From positions 1-64,000 of the forward strand of contig CALADM010000007.1 in the NCBI GenBank assembly GCA_937890595.1: a stretch of 64,000 nucleotides of DNA. Direction: 5' to 3'. Origin of the DNA: CAJMNU01 sp905214855 (GTDB taxonomy: Bacteria > Bacillota > Clostridia > Lachnospirales > Lachnospiraceae). Below, in pieces: positions 7,850 through 16,185 of the stretch. The stretch's first letter is position 1. Every line of letters begins with the position of its first letter. Position numbers and translations under genes: made by a program. The notes beneath the pieces were generated by a model. That model searched no databases. It was not told the origin of the DNA and was given only the letters and a program-made list of their open reading frames with translations.

Positions 7850-7886
7850 GACAAAAAAATATGTAATTTTGAAAGGAAATAGGAAA

Positions 7887-8054
7887 ATGAGAAAAAATGT
7901 AAGAGAATATGATATGCTCATGTTTATGGAAGAGCTTGCAAAAGATAATGTAGATGAATATTGGAATCAAAAAATAAAAAAAGTAATAAAACCCGTATAT
8001 CAGGGAAGAAAATTTCTATTAGAGTATTCTAAGATGTCATGGAAGAGCTTTTAA
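7887..8054 (+). CDS. hypothetical 55-residue charged protein
   Basis: From the ATG at 7887 the frame encodes MRKNVREYDMLMFMEEL and ends YSKMSWKSF. It is rich in Lys, Glu and Asp with no signal peptide or membrane segment. AAAGGAAATAGGA precedes the ATG at suitable distance, which is why I prefer it over an upstream in-frame start at 7827 inside the hairpin. I do not recognise it. It sits between the palindrome and the CAP-domain surface protein and shares their orientation, so it may belong to the same control circuit. Confidence 0.45.
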   Translation: MRKNVREYDMLMFMEELAKDNVDEYWNQKIKKVIKPVYQGRKFLLEYSKMSWKSF

Positions 8055-8121
8055 GATTTTTAAAATTGAATGAGGAAAATGCAGACTGTCATAAATCTTG
8101 TTGATTCATTCTCATATAGAC

Positions 8122-8150
8122 TTGTTTCTTTATTTTTATGGTAGTATAAT
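8122..8150 (+). promoter_or_regulatory. promoter of the CAP-domain surface protein
   Basis: TTGTTT and a perfect TATAAT are separated by 17 bases. The start codon follows about 140 bases later, so the mRNA has a long untranslated leader with an AGCAG/CTGCT inverted repeat. Confidence 0.6.
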
Positions 8151-8291
8151 GAAACAAAACAGCAGCTTTGCAAGAATCCATCTGCTATAGTATAGGTGTT
8201 CATAAAGAAAGCAGAGAGATTTACTGATAAAACTGCTAAAAACATATCAAAGATATAAAGATGTTTTTGATGTGAAAATAGGGGGAAAACA

Positions 8292-11105
8292 ATGAAGAAA
8301 CATAGTAAGAGATTACTAGTAGCTGTATTAACAACTGGTATGTTATCACAGAGTGTACTTCCAGTTATGGCAAATCCTGTTTCTACAAAAATAGTGGAAA
8401 CCAATATGGCGAAAAAAGCATCCTCTTCAGATGCCTTAGAAGGAGGTCTAGGGGGGGAGAAAGCATCTGGATCAAATGCATTGGGAATACAGTTCAATAC
8501 AGCAAAAGAAGATAACCGAAAATTAAACTTGCCGGACTTTATTGAAGTATGGGTAGGACAATCGAAGACATTTAAAGTAACTCAAACAGGTTTTCCAGAA
8601 GGCGAAAAACTGAAATATACATTTGCAGACAACCAAATAGCAGAAGTGATCACAGCAGCAGATGGTACTACAAGTCTTCGTGGATTAAAGGCTGGTACAA
8701 CTATTTTGACAGTTTCCTCACAAGACGGGAAGATTACAGATTCTTGCGATATTATTGTGGAAAAGCCAGCAGAGGTACTGAACTTCAAGGCAGAATCTGC
8801 ATTTCATAAAAATGTAAAACTGACATTTCAATTAAAAGGTTCAGAGGGATACACAAATGAATATTACATTGAACGTTCAGAAGATGGAAAAGAATGGACA
8901 AAAATTAAAAGTGGAAGAAGTCCTAAGGTTGAATATATAGACAAGGAAGCTGAGGGTGGCAAGACATACAAATACAGAGCCGTAGCAGTAAACACAGCTT
9001 GGAATTATGAAGATGTTGCAGAGCTTGAAGTAAAAGTAAACAAAGGAAGTATTGATTTTAATTCTAAGGCAATCTATGTCGGAGAAAGCTATAAGATTCC
9101 GGTAACATATAATGGCTATGATGGTGTTCCAAAAGGTGAATGGTCTGTTGCTGATCCTACAATTCTTTCCATCAGTCAGGATGGTGTGATCACTGGTATT
9201 GCAGCAGGAAAAACAGATGTGACATTGAAATTGCAGGATGGTAATTTCCTGACAAGAGAAATGCTTGTCAGTGAACCATGTGAAGTTGATAATTTGAAAG
9301 TAGATGTCGCATATGAAAATCATGTGCAGCTGTCATGGACACCAAATGATTTCCATGATGCTTACTATGTAGATAGAAGAGAAGGAAATAGTGATTGGCA
9401 GCGCATTGCTGAATTAGATCCAAGAAGCGCGTCTTATGTAGATACTACAGCTGTAGCTGGTCATACATATGAATATAAAGTTTCAGGTCGTTTTGAAAAT
9501 AGTAACGTCATAATGGAAACAAAGGGAGTGATCGTTAAAGCAACTGTTTTAAAGAAAATGATTGCTCTGACCAGTGATTTTGTACAGACAAAAAAGGGAG
9601 AGATATTACAGCTTCCTTTAAAAGTAGAGGGCTTTGAGACTGCACCAGTGTTTACATATAGCAGTGACAATGAGGAAGTTGCTACTGTAGATGCACAGGG
9701 AAAGGTGACAATACAGAAAGACGGAAAAGCTGTTATTACAATAACATCAGATTCGGGCTGGACAGGTAGCTGTACATACTTTAGCGTATCAAGACCATCT
9801 GGGGAATACACTGCCAATGAGTGGAGAGTCTTTATGCTGACAAACCAAAATCGTATGAAAGAGGGGCATAGACCTCTTCTGATGTTTGGTCAGATGCAGA
9901 AGGCAACAGATCTTCGTAAAAAAGAATTGGATACACACTATAAATCTGATCACACAAGACCAGATGGAAGCAGTTGTTTCACTGCCTTTAACGATGTAGG
10001 GTTGGAGTATGGTTCAGCTGGAGAAAACATTGCACAAGATTATCAAAGTGCAGATAGTGTTGTACAGGCTTGGATGAACAGTGTGGGACATTATACTAAT
10101 ATCATGAATGATAAGTTCGTTCATTTTGCAACCGGAAATTATAGAGGAAAGCATAAAAATTGGGTTCAGATGTTTATGGGATGCGATGGTGACATAAGCT
10201 GTATTGCTGTATTGCCAGCAAAAGCAAACAGAACATTTAAACAGGGAACTTTGATTGAGGATTTTGGAGAGATCGTAGTGATAAACTGTTCTGAGCATGG
10301 CAATTGTTATATGCCTTTGATCAGTCAGATGTGTTCTGGTTATGATCCAGATAAATTAGGAAAACAGACGATCACAATAAAGTATGAGGATTTAGAGACA
10401 ACCATTACAGTAAATATTGAGAAGGGAACATCCGGAGGAGGAAGTGGTTCCGGTGGTTCTGGTGGCTCCGGAGGAGGAAGCGGTTCCGGTGGCTCTGGTG
10501 GCTCTGGAGGAGGAAGCGGTTCTGGTGGTTCTGGCGGCTCCGGAGGAGGAAGTGGTTCTGGTGGTCCTAGTGGCTCCGGTGGCGGTTCTTCCAATGGAAA
10601 TGGTCCGAGCGGAAACGGCAATTCCAATGGCAGCGTGAATGGAAATAACAAGCATATAGTTATGCCAGATACATATCCAGGATGTAAGTGGGAAGCTAGA
10701 CCAAATAATAAATGGAATCTGCTGAAAGCGGATGGAAGTAAAGCAGTTGGCTGGGCTGTAAAGAATAATAAGTGGTATTATATGGATCCTAATGGAGAGA
10801 TGCTGACTGGCTGGCAGATGGTAAATGGCAAGTGGTATTACATGAATCCGGCAGGCGATATGACAACTGGCTGGCAGGCTGTAAATGGCAAGTGGTATTA
10901 TATGAATCCAGCAGGTGATATGACAACTGGCTGGCAGATGGTAAATGGTAAGTGGTACTACATGAATGTGGCAGGTGATATGGCGACAGGATGGATCAAC
11001 CTGAATGGAAAATTGTATTATCTGGGAGCAGATGGTGCAATGTATTCCAATACCAAAACTCCGGATGGAGCATGGGTTAATGCGTCTGGAGAGAAAATCT
11101 CTTAA
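8292..11105 (+). CDS. secreted CAP/SCP-domain protein with Ig-like, Fn3-like and wall-binding repeats
   Basis: The 937-residue protein has a signal peptide (about residues 1-27, ending LPVMA). Next come alternating Ig-like (Big_2-type, e.g. ISQDGVITGIAAGKTDVTL) and fibronectin-III-like modules over about residues 75-500, then a CAP domain at about 505-630 with HTRPDGS and AGENIAQDY, a Gly/Ser linker (about 714-790), and choline-binding-type repeats (NGKWYYMNPAGDMTTGW) to the end. CAP domains are found in secreted proteins of varied function; the repeats should hold it on the cell wall. RBS is AGGGGGAAAAC. It is the largest gene of the island splitting infA from rpmJ and the likely effector; substrate unknown. 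Confidence 0.9.
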   Translation: MKKHSKRLLVAVLTTGMLSQSVLPVMANPVSTKIVETNMAKKASSSDALEGGLGGEKASGSNALGIQFNTAKEDNRKLNLPDFIEVWVGQSKTFKVTQTGFPEGEKLKYTFADNQIAEVITAADGTTSLRGLKAGTTILTVSSQDGKITDSCDIIVEKPAEVLNFKAESAFHKNVKLTFQLKGSEGYTNEYYIERSEDGKEWTKIKSGRSPKVEYIDKEAEGGKTYKYRAVAVNTAWNYEDVAELEVKVNKGSIDFNSKAIYVGESYKIPVTYNGYDGVPKGEWSVADPTILSISQDGVITGIAAGKTDVTLKLQDGNFLTREMLVSEPCEVDNLKVDVAYENHVQLSWTPNDFHDAYYVDRREGNSDWQRIAELDPRSASYVDTTAVAGHTYEYKVSGRFENSNVIMETKGVIVKATVLKKMIALTSDFVQTKKGEILQLPLKVEGFETAPVFTYSSDNEEVATVDAQGKVTIQKDGKAVITITSDSGWTGSCTYFSVSRPSGEYTANEWRVFMLTNQNRMKEGHRPLLMFGQMQKATDLRKKELDTHYKSDHTRPDGSSCFTAFNDVGLEYGSAGENIAQDYQSADSVVQAWMNSVGHYTNIMNDKFVHFATGNYRGKHKNWVQMFMGCDGDISCIAVLPAKANRTFKQGTLIEDFGEIVVINCSEHGNCYMPLISQMCSGYDPDKLGKQTITIKYEDLETTITVNIEKGTSGGGSGSGGSGGSGGGSGSGGSGGSGGGSGSGGSGGSGGGSGSGGPSGSGGGSSNGNGPSGNGNSNGSVNGNNKHIVMPDTYPGCKWEARPNNKWNLLKADGSKAVGWAVKNNKWYYMDPNGEMLTGWQMVNGKWYYMNPAGDMTTGWQAVNGKWYYMNPAGDMTTGWQMVNGKWYYMNVAGDMATGWINLNGKLYYLGADGAMYSNTKTPDGAWVNASGEKIS
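10431..10574 (+). repeat. four tandem 36-bp repeats encoding a Gly/Ser linker
   Basis: Four copies of a 36-bp unit encode GGGSGSGGSGGS-type linkers, with a partial fifth copy after 10575. Copies differ mainly at third codon positions, so the protein repeat is kept while DNA identity is partly lost. The linker separates the CAP domain from the wall-binding repeats and could vary in length between strains. Confidence 0.9.
10764..11003 (+). repeat. four tandem 60-bp repeats encoding wall-binding modules
   Basis: Four 60-bp units (starting 10764, 10824, 10884 and 10944) each encode a 20-residue choline-binding-type repeat of the form NGKWYYMNPAGDMTTGWQ. The middle two are nearly identical in DNA, suggesting recent duplication. 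Degenerate copies flank the array on both sides. Confidence 0.9.
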
Positions 11106-11128
11106 AATACCACACAGAAATATATAAG

Positions 11129-11188
11129 GATGATTTAAGTATTAAAAAGATGATTTGAATACTAAGAAGATGATCTAAATATTAAATA
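11129..11188 (+). repeat. three tandem 20-bp imperfect repeats, noncoding
   Basis: Three consecutive 20-bp units, each beginning GATGAT and ending in an A-rich TATTAAA-like stretch, lie between the surface-protein stop and its terminator. They do not encode protein in context. They could be a protein-binding array or a slippage product. Confidence 0.7.
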
Positions 11189-11192
11189 GAAG

Positions 11193-11231
11193 ATACCGCA
11201 GGGAGAAGAGGTTCTGTCTGCGGTATTTTCT
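11193..11231 (+). terminator. Rho-independent terminator after the CAP-domain gene
   Basis: ATACCGCAG pairs with CTGCGGTAT across a 16-base loop and is followed by TTTTCTGTCT. It isolates the island from the downstream ribosomal genes. Confidence 0.75.
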
Positions 11232-11280
11232 GTCTACAAAGAAGGAATTCTACAACTTAAAAGAAAAAAGGAAAAAACGC

Positions 11281-11309
11281 TTGCATTCCTTGAAAATAAA
11301 TGCTATAAT
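11281..11309 (+). promoter_or_regulatory. promoter of the rpmJ-rplQ half of the alpha operon
   Basis: TTGCAT, a 17-base spacer and the extended -10 TGCTATAAT precede rpmJ. The 120-base leader that follows holds no ORF with a good start; it may contain ribosomal-protein control structure that I cannot define. This promoter allows rpmJ onward to be expressed independently of the spc transcript ended after infA. Confidence 0.7.
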
Positions 11310-11430
11310 GCTCTAGCGAACTTTGTTGAGAGCACTATAAGTGTACCCATTTACAGAACGCTTTTTTGTGCTGTCACCCACAGGCAGAGAGAAGGGCGAA
11401 GTGAATTGGCGCTTAGAAAGGAGAATTGCT

Positions 11431-11544
11431 GTGAAAGTTAGATCATCGGTAAAACCGATTTGCGAAAAATGCAAAATCATTAAAAGAAAAGGCAGTATCA
11501 GAGTAATCTGTGAGAATCCGAAGCACAAACAGAGACAGGGATAA
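11431..11544 (+). CDS. rpmJ: 50S ribosomal protein L36
   Basis: The 37-residue protein has the zinc-ribbon pattern of the C-plus form of L36 (CEKC, then VICENPKHKQRQG with the third Cys and the His). It starts with GTG, 7-8 bases after AAAGGAG; the product reads MKVRSSVKPICEKCK. L36 is the smallest large-subunit protein. It is normally next to infA; here it is separated from it by the island. Confidence 0.97.
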   Translation: MKVRSSVKPICEKCKIIKRKGSIRVICENPKHKQRQG

Positions 11545-11651
11545 TCTTGTTGTTTCGCGTGTCCTCAGTATGAACCACCAGGGTGTGTTGTTCGTAGTGA
11601 GCAGGCAATAAATCCAAGTAAGAGAAAAAATTATGGAGGTGTACTACACAC

Positions 11652-12020
11652 ATGGCTCGTATTTCAGGTGTTGACTTACCAAGAGAAAAGCGTGTTGAGA
11701 TCGGTTTGACTTACATCTATGGTATTGGTAGAACAAGCTCTAACCGTATCCTTGCAGAAGCTGGTGTAAATCCTGACACTCGTGTTAGAGATTTAACAGA
11801 TGATGAAGTAAAGAAGATTGCAGCAGTAATTGCTGAGACTCAGACTGTAGAGGGTGATCTGCGTAGAGAGATCGCTTTAAACATCAAGAGACTTCAGGAG
11901 ATCGGCTGCTACAGAGGCATCCGTCATAGAAAGAGCTTACCAGTTCGTGGTCAGAGAACAAAGACCAATGCAAGAACTCGTAAGGGTCCGAAGAAGACAG
12001 TAGCAAATAAGAAGAAATAA
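11652..12020 (+). CDS. rpsM: 30S ribosomal protein S13
   Basis: S13 sits in the head of the small subunit and contacts the P-site tRNA and the large subunit. The 122-residue protein begins MARISGVDLPREKRVEIGLT and ends in the basic tail RGQRTKTNARTRKGPKKT. A TGGAGGTG site precedes the ATG. The 107 bases between rpmJ and rpsM contain no recognisable ORF. Confidence 0.97.
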   Translation: MARISGVDLPREKRVEIGLTYIYGIGRTSSNRILAEAGVNPDTRVRDLTDDEVKKIAAVIAETQTVEGDLRREIALNIKRLQEIGCYRGIRHRKSLPVRGQRTKTNARTRKGPKKTVANKKK

Positions 12021-12119
12021 TTCAGTAAGTAAAAAGTAACAAGAAGGAATGAATCGGGTTATATGTTTTAAAAACAGGAGTAACAGGATTCAAATTGAGA
12101 GAAAGTAGGTTAGTTTAAA

Positions 12120-12521
12120 ATGGCTAAAAAAGTGTCTACTACTAAGAAAGTGACCAAAAAGCGTGTAAAGAAAAACGTTGAACGCGGACAGGCGCACATC
12201 CAGTCATCTTTTAATAACACAATCGTTACTTTAACAGATGCACAGGGAAATGCTTTATCTTGGGCAAGTGCAGGCGGTCTGGGATTTAAAGGTTCAAGGA
12301 AATCTACTCCATATGCAGCTCAGATGGCAGCAGAAACTGCAACAAAGGCAGCTCTTATTCATGGCTTAAAATCTGTAGACGTTATGGTAAAGGGTCCTGG
12401 ATCAGGCCGTGAGGCAGCAATCCGTGCCCTTCAGGCATGTGGTTTGGAAGTAACCAGCATCAAAGACGTAACACCGGTTCCACATAACGGTTGCCGTCCA
12501 CCAAAACGTAGAAGAGTCTAA
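12120..12521 (+). CDS. rpsK: 30S ribosomal protein S11
   Basis: S11 lies on the platform of the small subunit. The 133-residue protein has the basic N-terminus (KKVTKKRVKKNVERGQAHI), the core SSFNNTIVTLTDAQGNAL and the C-terminal PVPHNGCRPPKRRRV that is almost invariant in the family. It follows rpsM after 99 noncoding bases and precedes rpsD by 17 bases. Confidence 0.97.
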   Translation: MAKKVSTTKKVTKKRVKKNVERGQAHIQSSFNNTIVTLTDAQGNALSWASAGGLGFKGSRKSTPYAAQMAAETATKAALIHGLKSVDVMVKGPGSGREAAIRALQACGLEVTSIKDVTPVPHNGCRPPKRRRV

Positions 12522-12538
12522 TTTAGGAGGTAATTACA

Positions 12539-13132
12539 GTGGCAGTTGATAGAGTTCCTGTTCTTAAAAGATGTAGATCCTTGGGTCTTGACCCAGTATT
12601 TTTAGGAATCGATAAGAAGTCTAAAAGAGAATCTAAGAGAGCAAACAAGAAGATGAGTGAGTATGGTCTGCAGTTAAGAGAGAAGCAGAAAGCAAAATTC
12701 ATCTACGGTGTATTAGAGAAACCTTTCCGTAACTACTACGAGAAGGCAGAGCGTATGAGCGGTCAGACTGGTGAGAACCTGATGATCACTCTGGAGAGAA
12801 GACTGGATAATGTTGTTTTCCGTATGGGATTCGGAAGAACCAGACGTGAGACAAGACAGATCGTAGACCACAAGCATGTACTGGTAAATGGAAAGTGCGT
12901 AAACATTCCATCTTATCTGGTAAAAGCTGGTGATGTGATCGAGATCAAAGAGAAATGCAAATCTTCTCAGAGATACAAAGATGTAATGGAGACAACAGCT
13001 GGAAGATTAGTTCCGGCTTGGATGGATGTTGATCAGGAGAATCTGCGTGGTACTGTAAAGCAGCTGCCGACAAGAGAAGAGATCGACGTTCCGGTAAACG
13101 AAATGCTTATCGTCGAGTTGTATTCTAAATAA
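12539..13132 (+). CDS. rpsD: 30S ribosomal protein S4
   Basis: S4 nucleates small-subunit assembly and in many bacteria represses the alpha operon. The 197-residue protein starts with GTG after TTAGGAGG and has the RNA-binding S4 domain at about 88-150 (RRLDNVVFRMGFGRTRRETR and VLVNGKCVNIPSYLV). The N-terminal segment lacks the four-cysteine zinc cluster, so it is the zinc-independent form. It lies between rpsK and rpoA. Confidence 0.97.
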   Translation: MAVDRVPVLKRCRSLGLDPVFLGIDKKSKRESKRANKKMSEYGLQLREKQKAKFIYGVLEKPFRNYYEKAERMSGQTGENLMITLERRLDNVVFRMGFGRTRRETRQIVDHKHVLVNGKCVNIPSYLVKAGDVIEIKEKCKSSQRYKDVMETTAGRLVPAWMDVDQENLRGTVKQLPTREEIDVPVNEMLIVELYSK

Positions 13133-13198
13133 TAGCAGGCTATTATTGAATGCAATTTTTACCCTCAGACAACTTATTACCCAAAGGAGGGGCTATTA

Positions 13199-14164
13199 GT
13201 GTTCGATTTTGTAAAACCAAATATTGAGATCGTTGAGATTTCAGAAGACAAAAAGTATGGCAAGTTCGTCGTAGAACCGCTGGAGAGAGGTTACGGCACA
13301 ACCCTGGGCAATTCTTTAAGAAGAATCATGCTTTCTTCTTTGCCGGGTGCTGCAGTAAGTCAGATTAAGATTGACGGCGTTTTACATGAATTCAGTTCCA
13401 TCCCTGGAGTAAAGGAAGATGTTACTGAGATTATTATGAACATCAAGAACTTAGCTATCAAAAACAACAGCGATACAGATGAACCAAAGGTAGTTTACAT
13501 TGAGTTTGAAGGCGAAGGCGTTGTGACAGGTGCAGATATCCAGGTAGATTCCGATATTGAGATCATGAACCCGGAGCAGGTAATCGCAACACTGAGCGGC
13601 GGTCCTGACAGCAAGTTCTATATGGAACTGACGATTACCCGTGGTCGTGGTTATGTCAGCGCTGATAAGAATAAGAAGGATGAGGATCTTCCGATCGGGG
13701 TGATCGCAATCGATTCCATTTATACACCAGTTGAGCGTGTAAATATGGCTGTTGAGAATACTCGTGTCGGACAGGTTACCGATTATGATAAGCTGACTCT
13801 GGATGTATATACAAATGGTACTTTAGCTCCTGATGAGGCAGTGAGTCTGGCAGCAAAAGTGCTGAGTGAACATCTGAATCTGTTCATTGACCTTTCTGAG
13901 AACGCAAGAACTGCAGAAGTTCTGGTAGAGAAAGAAGACAATGAGAAAGAGAAAGTTCTCGAAATGAACATTGACGAATTGGAATTGTCTGTACGTTCCT
14001 ACAACTGTTTGAAGAGAGCTGGTATCAATACAGTAGAAGAGCTGTGCAACCGCACTTCAGAGGATATGATGAAAGTCCGCAATCTGGGACGTAAATCTCT
14101 GGAAGAGGTTCTTGCAAAACTGAAGGAGCTGGGTCTGCAGCTGAACCCGAGCGATGAAAATTAG
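13199..14164 (+). CDS. rpoA: RNA polymerase alpha subunit
   Basis: The alpha dimer scaffolds RNA polymerase assembly and its C-terminal domain contacts promoters and activators. The 321-residue protein has the N-terminal assembly domain (RGYGTTLGNSLRRIMLSSLPG at about 30-50) and the C-terminal domain at about 245-310 (ELSVRSYNCLKRAGINTVEE, RNLGRKSLEEV). It starts with GTG, a few bases after AAAGGAGG. It is in the canonical place between rpsD and rplQ. Confidence 0.98.
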   Translation: MFDFVKPNIEIVEISEDKKYGKFVVEPLERGYGTTLGNSLRRIMLSSLPGAAVSQIKIDGVLHEFSSIPGVKEDVTEIIMNIKNLAIKNNSDTDEPKVVYIEFEGEGVVTGADIQVDSDIEIMNPEQVIATLSGGPDSKFYMELTITRGRGYVSADKNKKDEDLPIGVIAIDSIYTPVERVNMAVENTRVGQVTDYDKLTLDVYTNGTLAPDEAVSLAAKVLSEHLNLFIDLSENARTAEVLVEKEDNEKEKVLEMNIDELELSVRSYNCLKRAGINTVEELCNRTSEDMMKVRNLGRKSLEEVLAKLKELGLQLNPSDEN

Positions 14165-14212
14165 TGTGAAAACACAGGATAATCGCATATAGAACAATTT
14201 ATGGATATTTAG

Positions 14213-14249
14213 CGGACGGTCAGTAAGCCCGAAGATGCATGACCGCCCG
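14213..14249 (+). promoter_or_regulatory. hairpin in the rplQ leader
   Basis: CGGACGGTCA and TGACCGCCCG pair over 10 positions with one mismatch, around a 17-base loop, in the 109 bases between rpoA and rplQ. No T-run follows. It could tune L17 expression or mRNA processing; this is inference. Confidence 0.5.
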
Positions 14250-14273
14250 TTCCACAAATGGAGGATTATTACA

Positions 14274-14810
14274 ATGGCAGGATATAGAAAACTTGGCAGA
14301 ACATCTGACCAGAGAAAGGCTATGTTAAGAAGCCTTGCTACTGCTCTGATCAATAACGGCAAGATCGTTACAACAGAGGCAAGAGCAAAAGAAGTAAAGA
14401 AAATCGTAGAGGGTCTGATCGCTATGGCAGTTCGCGAGAAAGACAACTATGAGACTGTTACCGTTACTGCAAAAGTAGCTCGTAAAGACAAAGACGGTAA
14501 GAGAGTAAAAGAAGTAAAAGACGGCAAGAAAGTTACCGTTTATGACGAAGTTCAGAAGGAAATCAAGAAAGACAAACCTTCCAGACTGCATGCAAGAAGA
14601 CAGATGTTAAAAGTTCTGTACTCTGTAACATCCGTTCCAACAGAAGCAGCAGGAAGAAAGAAAAATACAAAGTCTGTTGATTTACCAGCAAAATTGTTTG
14701 ATGAGATCGCTCCAAAATATGCAAACCGCAATGGTGGTTATACAAGAATCATCAAGATCGGTCAGCGTAAGGGCGATGGCGCAATGGAAGTTGTATTAGA
14801 GTTAGTATAA
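14274..14810 (+). CDS. rplQ: 50S ribosomal protein L17, long form
   Basis: L17 surrounds the exit of the large-subunit tunnel. The protein begins MAGYRKLGRTSDQRKAMLRS and ends GGYTRIIKIGQRKGDGAMEV, both diagnostic. At 178 residues it is longer than the roughly 115-130 typical of the family because of a lysine-rich insertion at about residues 58-105 (DKDGKRVKEVKDGKKVTV). I chose the ATG at 14274, preceded by TGGAGG; an earlier in-frame ATG at 14235 lies inside the leader hairpin. It is the last gene of the alpha operon. Confidence 0.96.
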   Translation: MAGYRKLGRTSDQRKAMLRSLATALINNGKIVTTEARAKEVKKIVEGLIAMAVREKDNYETVTVTAKVARKDKDGKRVKEVKDGKKVTVYDEVQKEIKKDKPSRLHARRQMLKVLYSVTSVPTEAAGRKKNTKSVDLPAKLFDEIAPKYANRNGGYTRIIKIGQRKGDGAMEVVLELV

Positions 14811-14843
14811 TTTATCCGTTGTAAGATCAAAGATAAAATAATC

Positions 14844-14893
14844 AGGTTTACAGTAGGGGGGATTTTCCTTGCTGTAGACCTTTTTGTTTTTTT
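14844..14893 (+). terminator. Rho-independent terminator of the alpha operon
   Basis: GGTTTACAG pairs with CTGTAGACC (one G-U pair) and is followed by TTTTTGTTTTTTT. Confidence 0.85.
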
Positions 14894-14961
14894 GAAAGAA
14901 TATCGTAAGTTGACCCCTTTTGTGTTTGAGCTTATAATGAAAATATAAGGAGGAAACGACG

Positions 14962-16155
14962 ATGAAGAAAAAGAAAAATATATTGATATGGCTGTGCTGC
15001 CTGTGTATGATTTTCATGGCATTTCCGGCATATGCAGATTCAAAGGATGTGATCCAGAGGATAAGGCTGAGAGTCGATATAAAGATTGAAGATGGGGAAT
15101 CTACCTTTGGACTTTCGACGGGATATTTTGAAGACGATGCACATGTGCGAGTGCCGAGTGATGCAAAGTATGATATTGAAGATGCGGTTTGGAGCAGAGA
15201 ACCATCCAATGATCAATGGGAGATGGGGGATGTCCCTAAAGTCAAGGTGACGTTGATGGCACTTGGAGATTCTTATTTTTCAGGTTCATATGACAAGAGC
15301 AAAGTAAGTGTGGATGGCGCAGAATTCTTGGGAGCAAGCAGAAAAGACAGGGACACTCTGGTGATCAATATTGGTTTAAAGCAAGTGGGTGGTCAGCTTG
15401 AAGATCCATTTGATGTGTACTGGTCTGAGACGACTAGGGGACTGGCACGTTGGGATAAGGTGGAACAGGCAGGATCTTATGAACTTCGCATATACCGAGG
15501 AAATTCTGTTATTAAGACAGTATCAAATTTAAAGAAAAATTATCATGAATGCTATCCATATATGACAGAAACAGGAACATATTCTTTTAAAGTAAGGGCG
15601 ATCGCATCAGAGCAGAGCAAGAATATTAAGAATAGCGGCTGGTCTGAATCAGACGAATTGGAGATCAAGCAGAATCAGATCTACACAGGTGCTGCGCCTT
15701 CTGAGGTGACAGATCCGAACAGTCAGGTGGGATGGATCTCAAGTTATAATGAATGGTATTTTAAATATCCGGATGGAACGATCGCTAAGAACAGCAGTGT
15801 ACAGATTAAAGAGGAATGGTATCGCTTTAATGCAGAAGGCAAGATGGTGACGGGCTGGCAGGATATTGATGGTCATACCTATTATTATCATGAAGATGGA
15901 AGAATGCAGCATGGAGGCTGGCTGAATCTGAATAACAAATGGTATGTATTTGATCAGGACGGCAAGATGGTGACAGGCTGGTATGCTCACAATGGAAATT
16001 GGTATTGTATGGCTCCAAATGGGGAAATGTATGAGGGCTGGAATCAGGTCAATGGAAACTGGTATTATTTTACTCTAGGTGAAGGACGTATGGTGACGAA
16101 TACATATGTGGATGATGTCTTTTATGTAGACGGAAATGGAATCTGGGTAAAGTAG
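14962..16155 (+). CDS. secreted wall-binding-repeat protein A
   Basis: The 397-residue protein has a signal peptide ending in AFPAYA (about residue 25). A beta-rich N-terminal domain of unknown type follows (about 30-140), then a fibronectin-III-like segment (about 150-235, KVEQAGSYELRIYRGN) and choline-binding-type repeats to the end (KMVTGWQDIDGHTYYYHEDG, GNWYYF). It should sit on the cell surface. No catalytic domain is visible. RBS is AAGGAGG. It is followed 30 bases later by a paralog, and shares its anchor repeats with the CAP-domain protein of the island. Confidence 0.85.
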   Translation: MKKKKNILIWLCCLCMIFMAFPAYADSKDVIQRIRLRVDIKIEDGESTFGLSTGYFEDDAHVRVPSDAKYDIEDAVWSREPSNDQWEMGDVPKVKVTLMALGDSYFSGSYDKSKVSVDGAEFLGASRKDRDTLVINIGLKQVGGQLEDPFDVYWSETTRGLARWDKVEQAGSYELRIYRGNSVIKTVSNLKKNYHECYPYMTETGTYSFKVRAIASEQSKNIKNSGWSESDELEIKQNQIYTGAAPSEVTDPNSQVGWISSYNEWYFKYPDGTIAKNSSVQIKEEWYRFNAEGKMVTGWQDIDGHTYYYHEDGRMQHGGWLNLNNKWYVFDQDGKMVTGWYAHNGNWYCMAPNGEMYEGWNQVNGNWYYFTLGEGRMVTNTYVDDVFYVDGNGIWVK

Positions 16156-16185
16156 ACGAAGAGTTGAATAGAAAGGATTTCAGAT

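Noticed and set aside
10340..10655. Long proline- or serine-rich open frames on the minus strand of the Gly/Ser linker
   Set aside because: They are shadows of the GC-biased repeat array in the CAP-domain gene; they lack ribosome-binding sites and resemble no protein.
10431..11003. Tandem repeats as a possible CRISPR array
   Set aside because: The units are contiguous and in frame with no unique spacers; they encode protein repeats.
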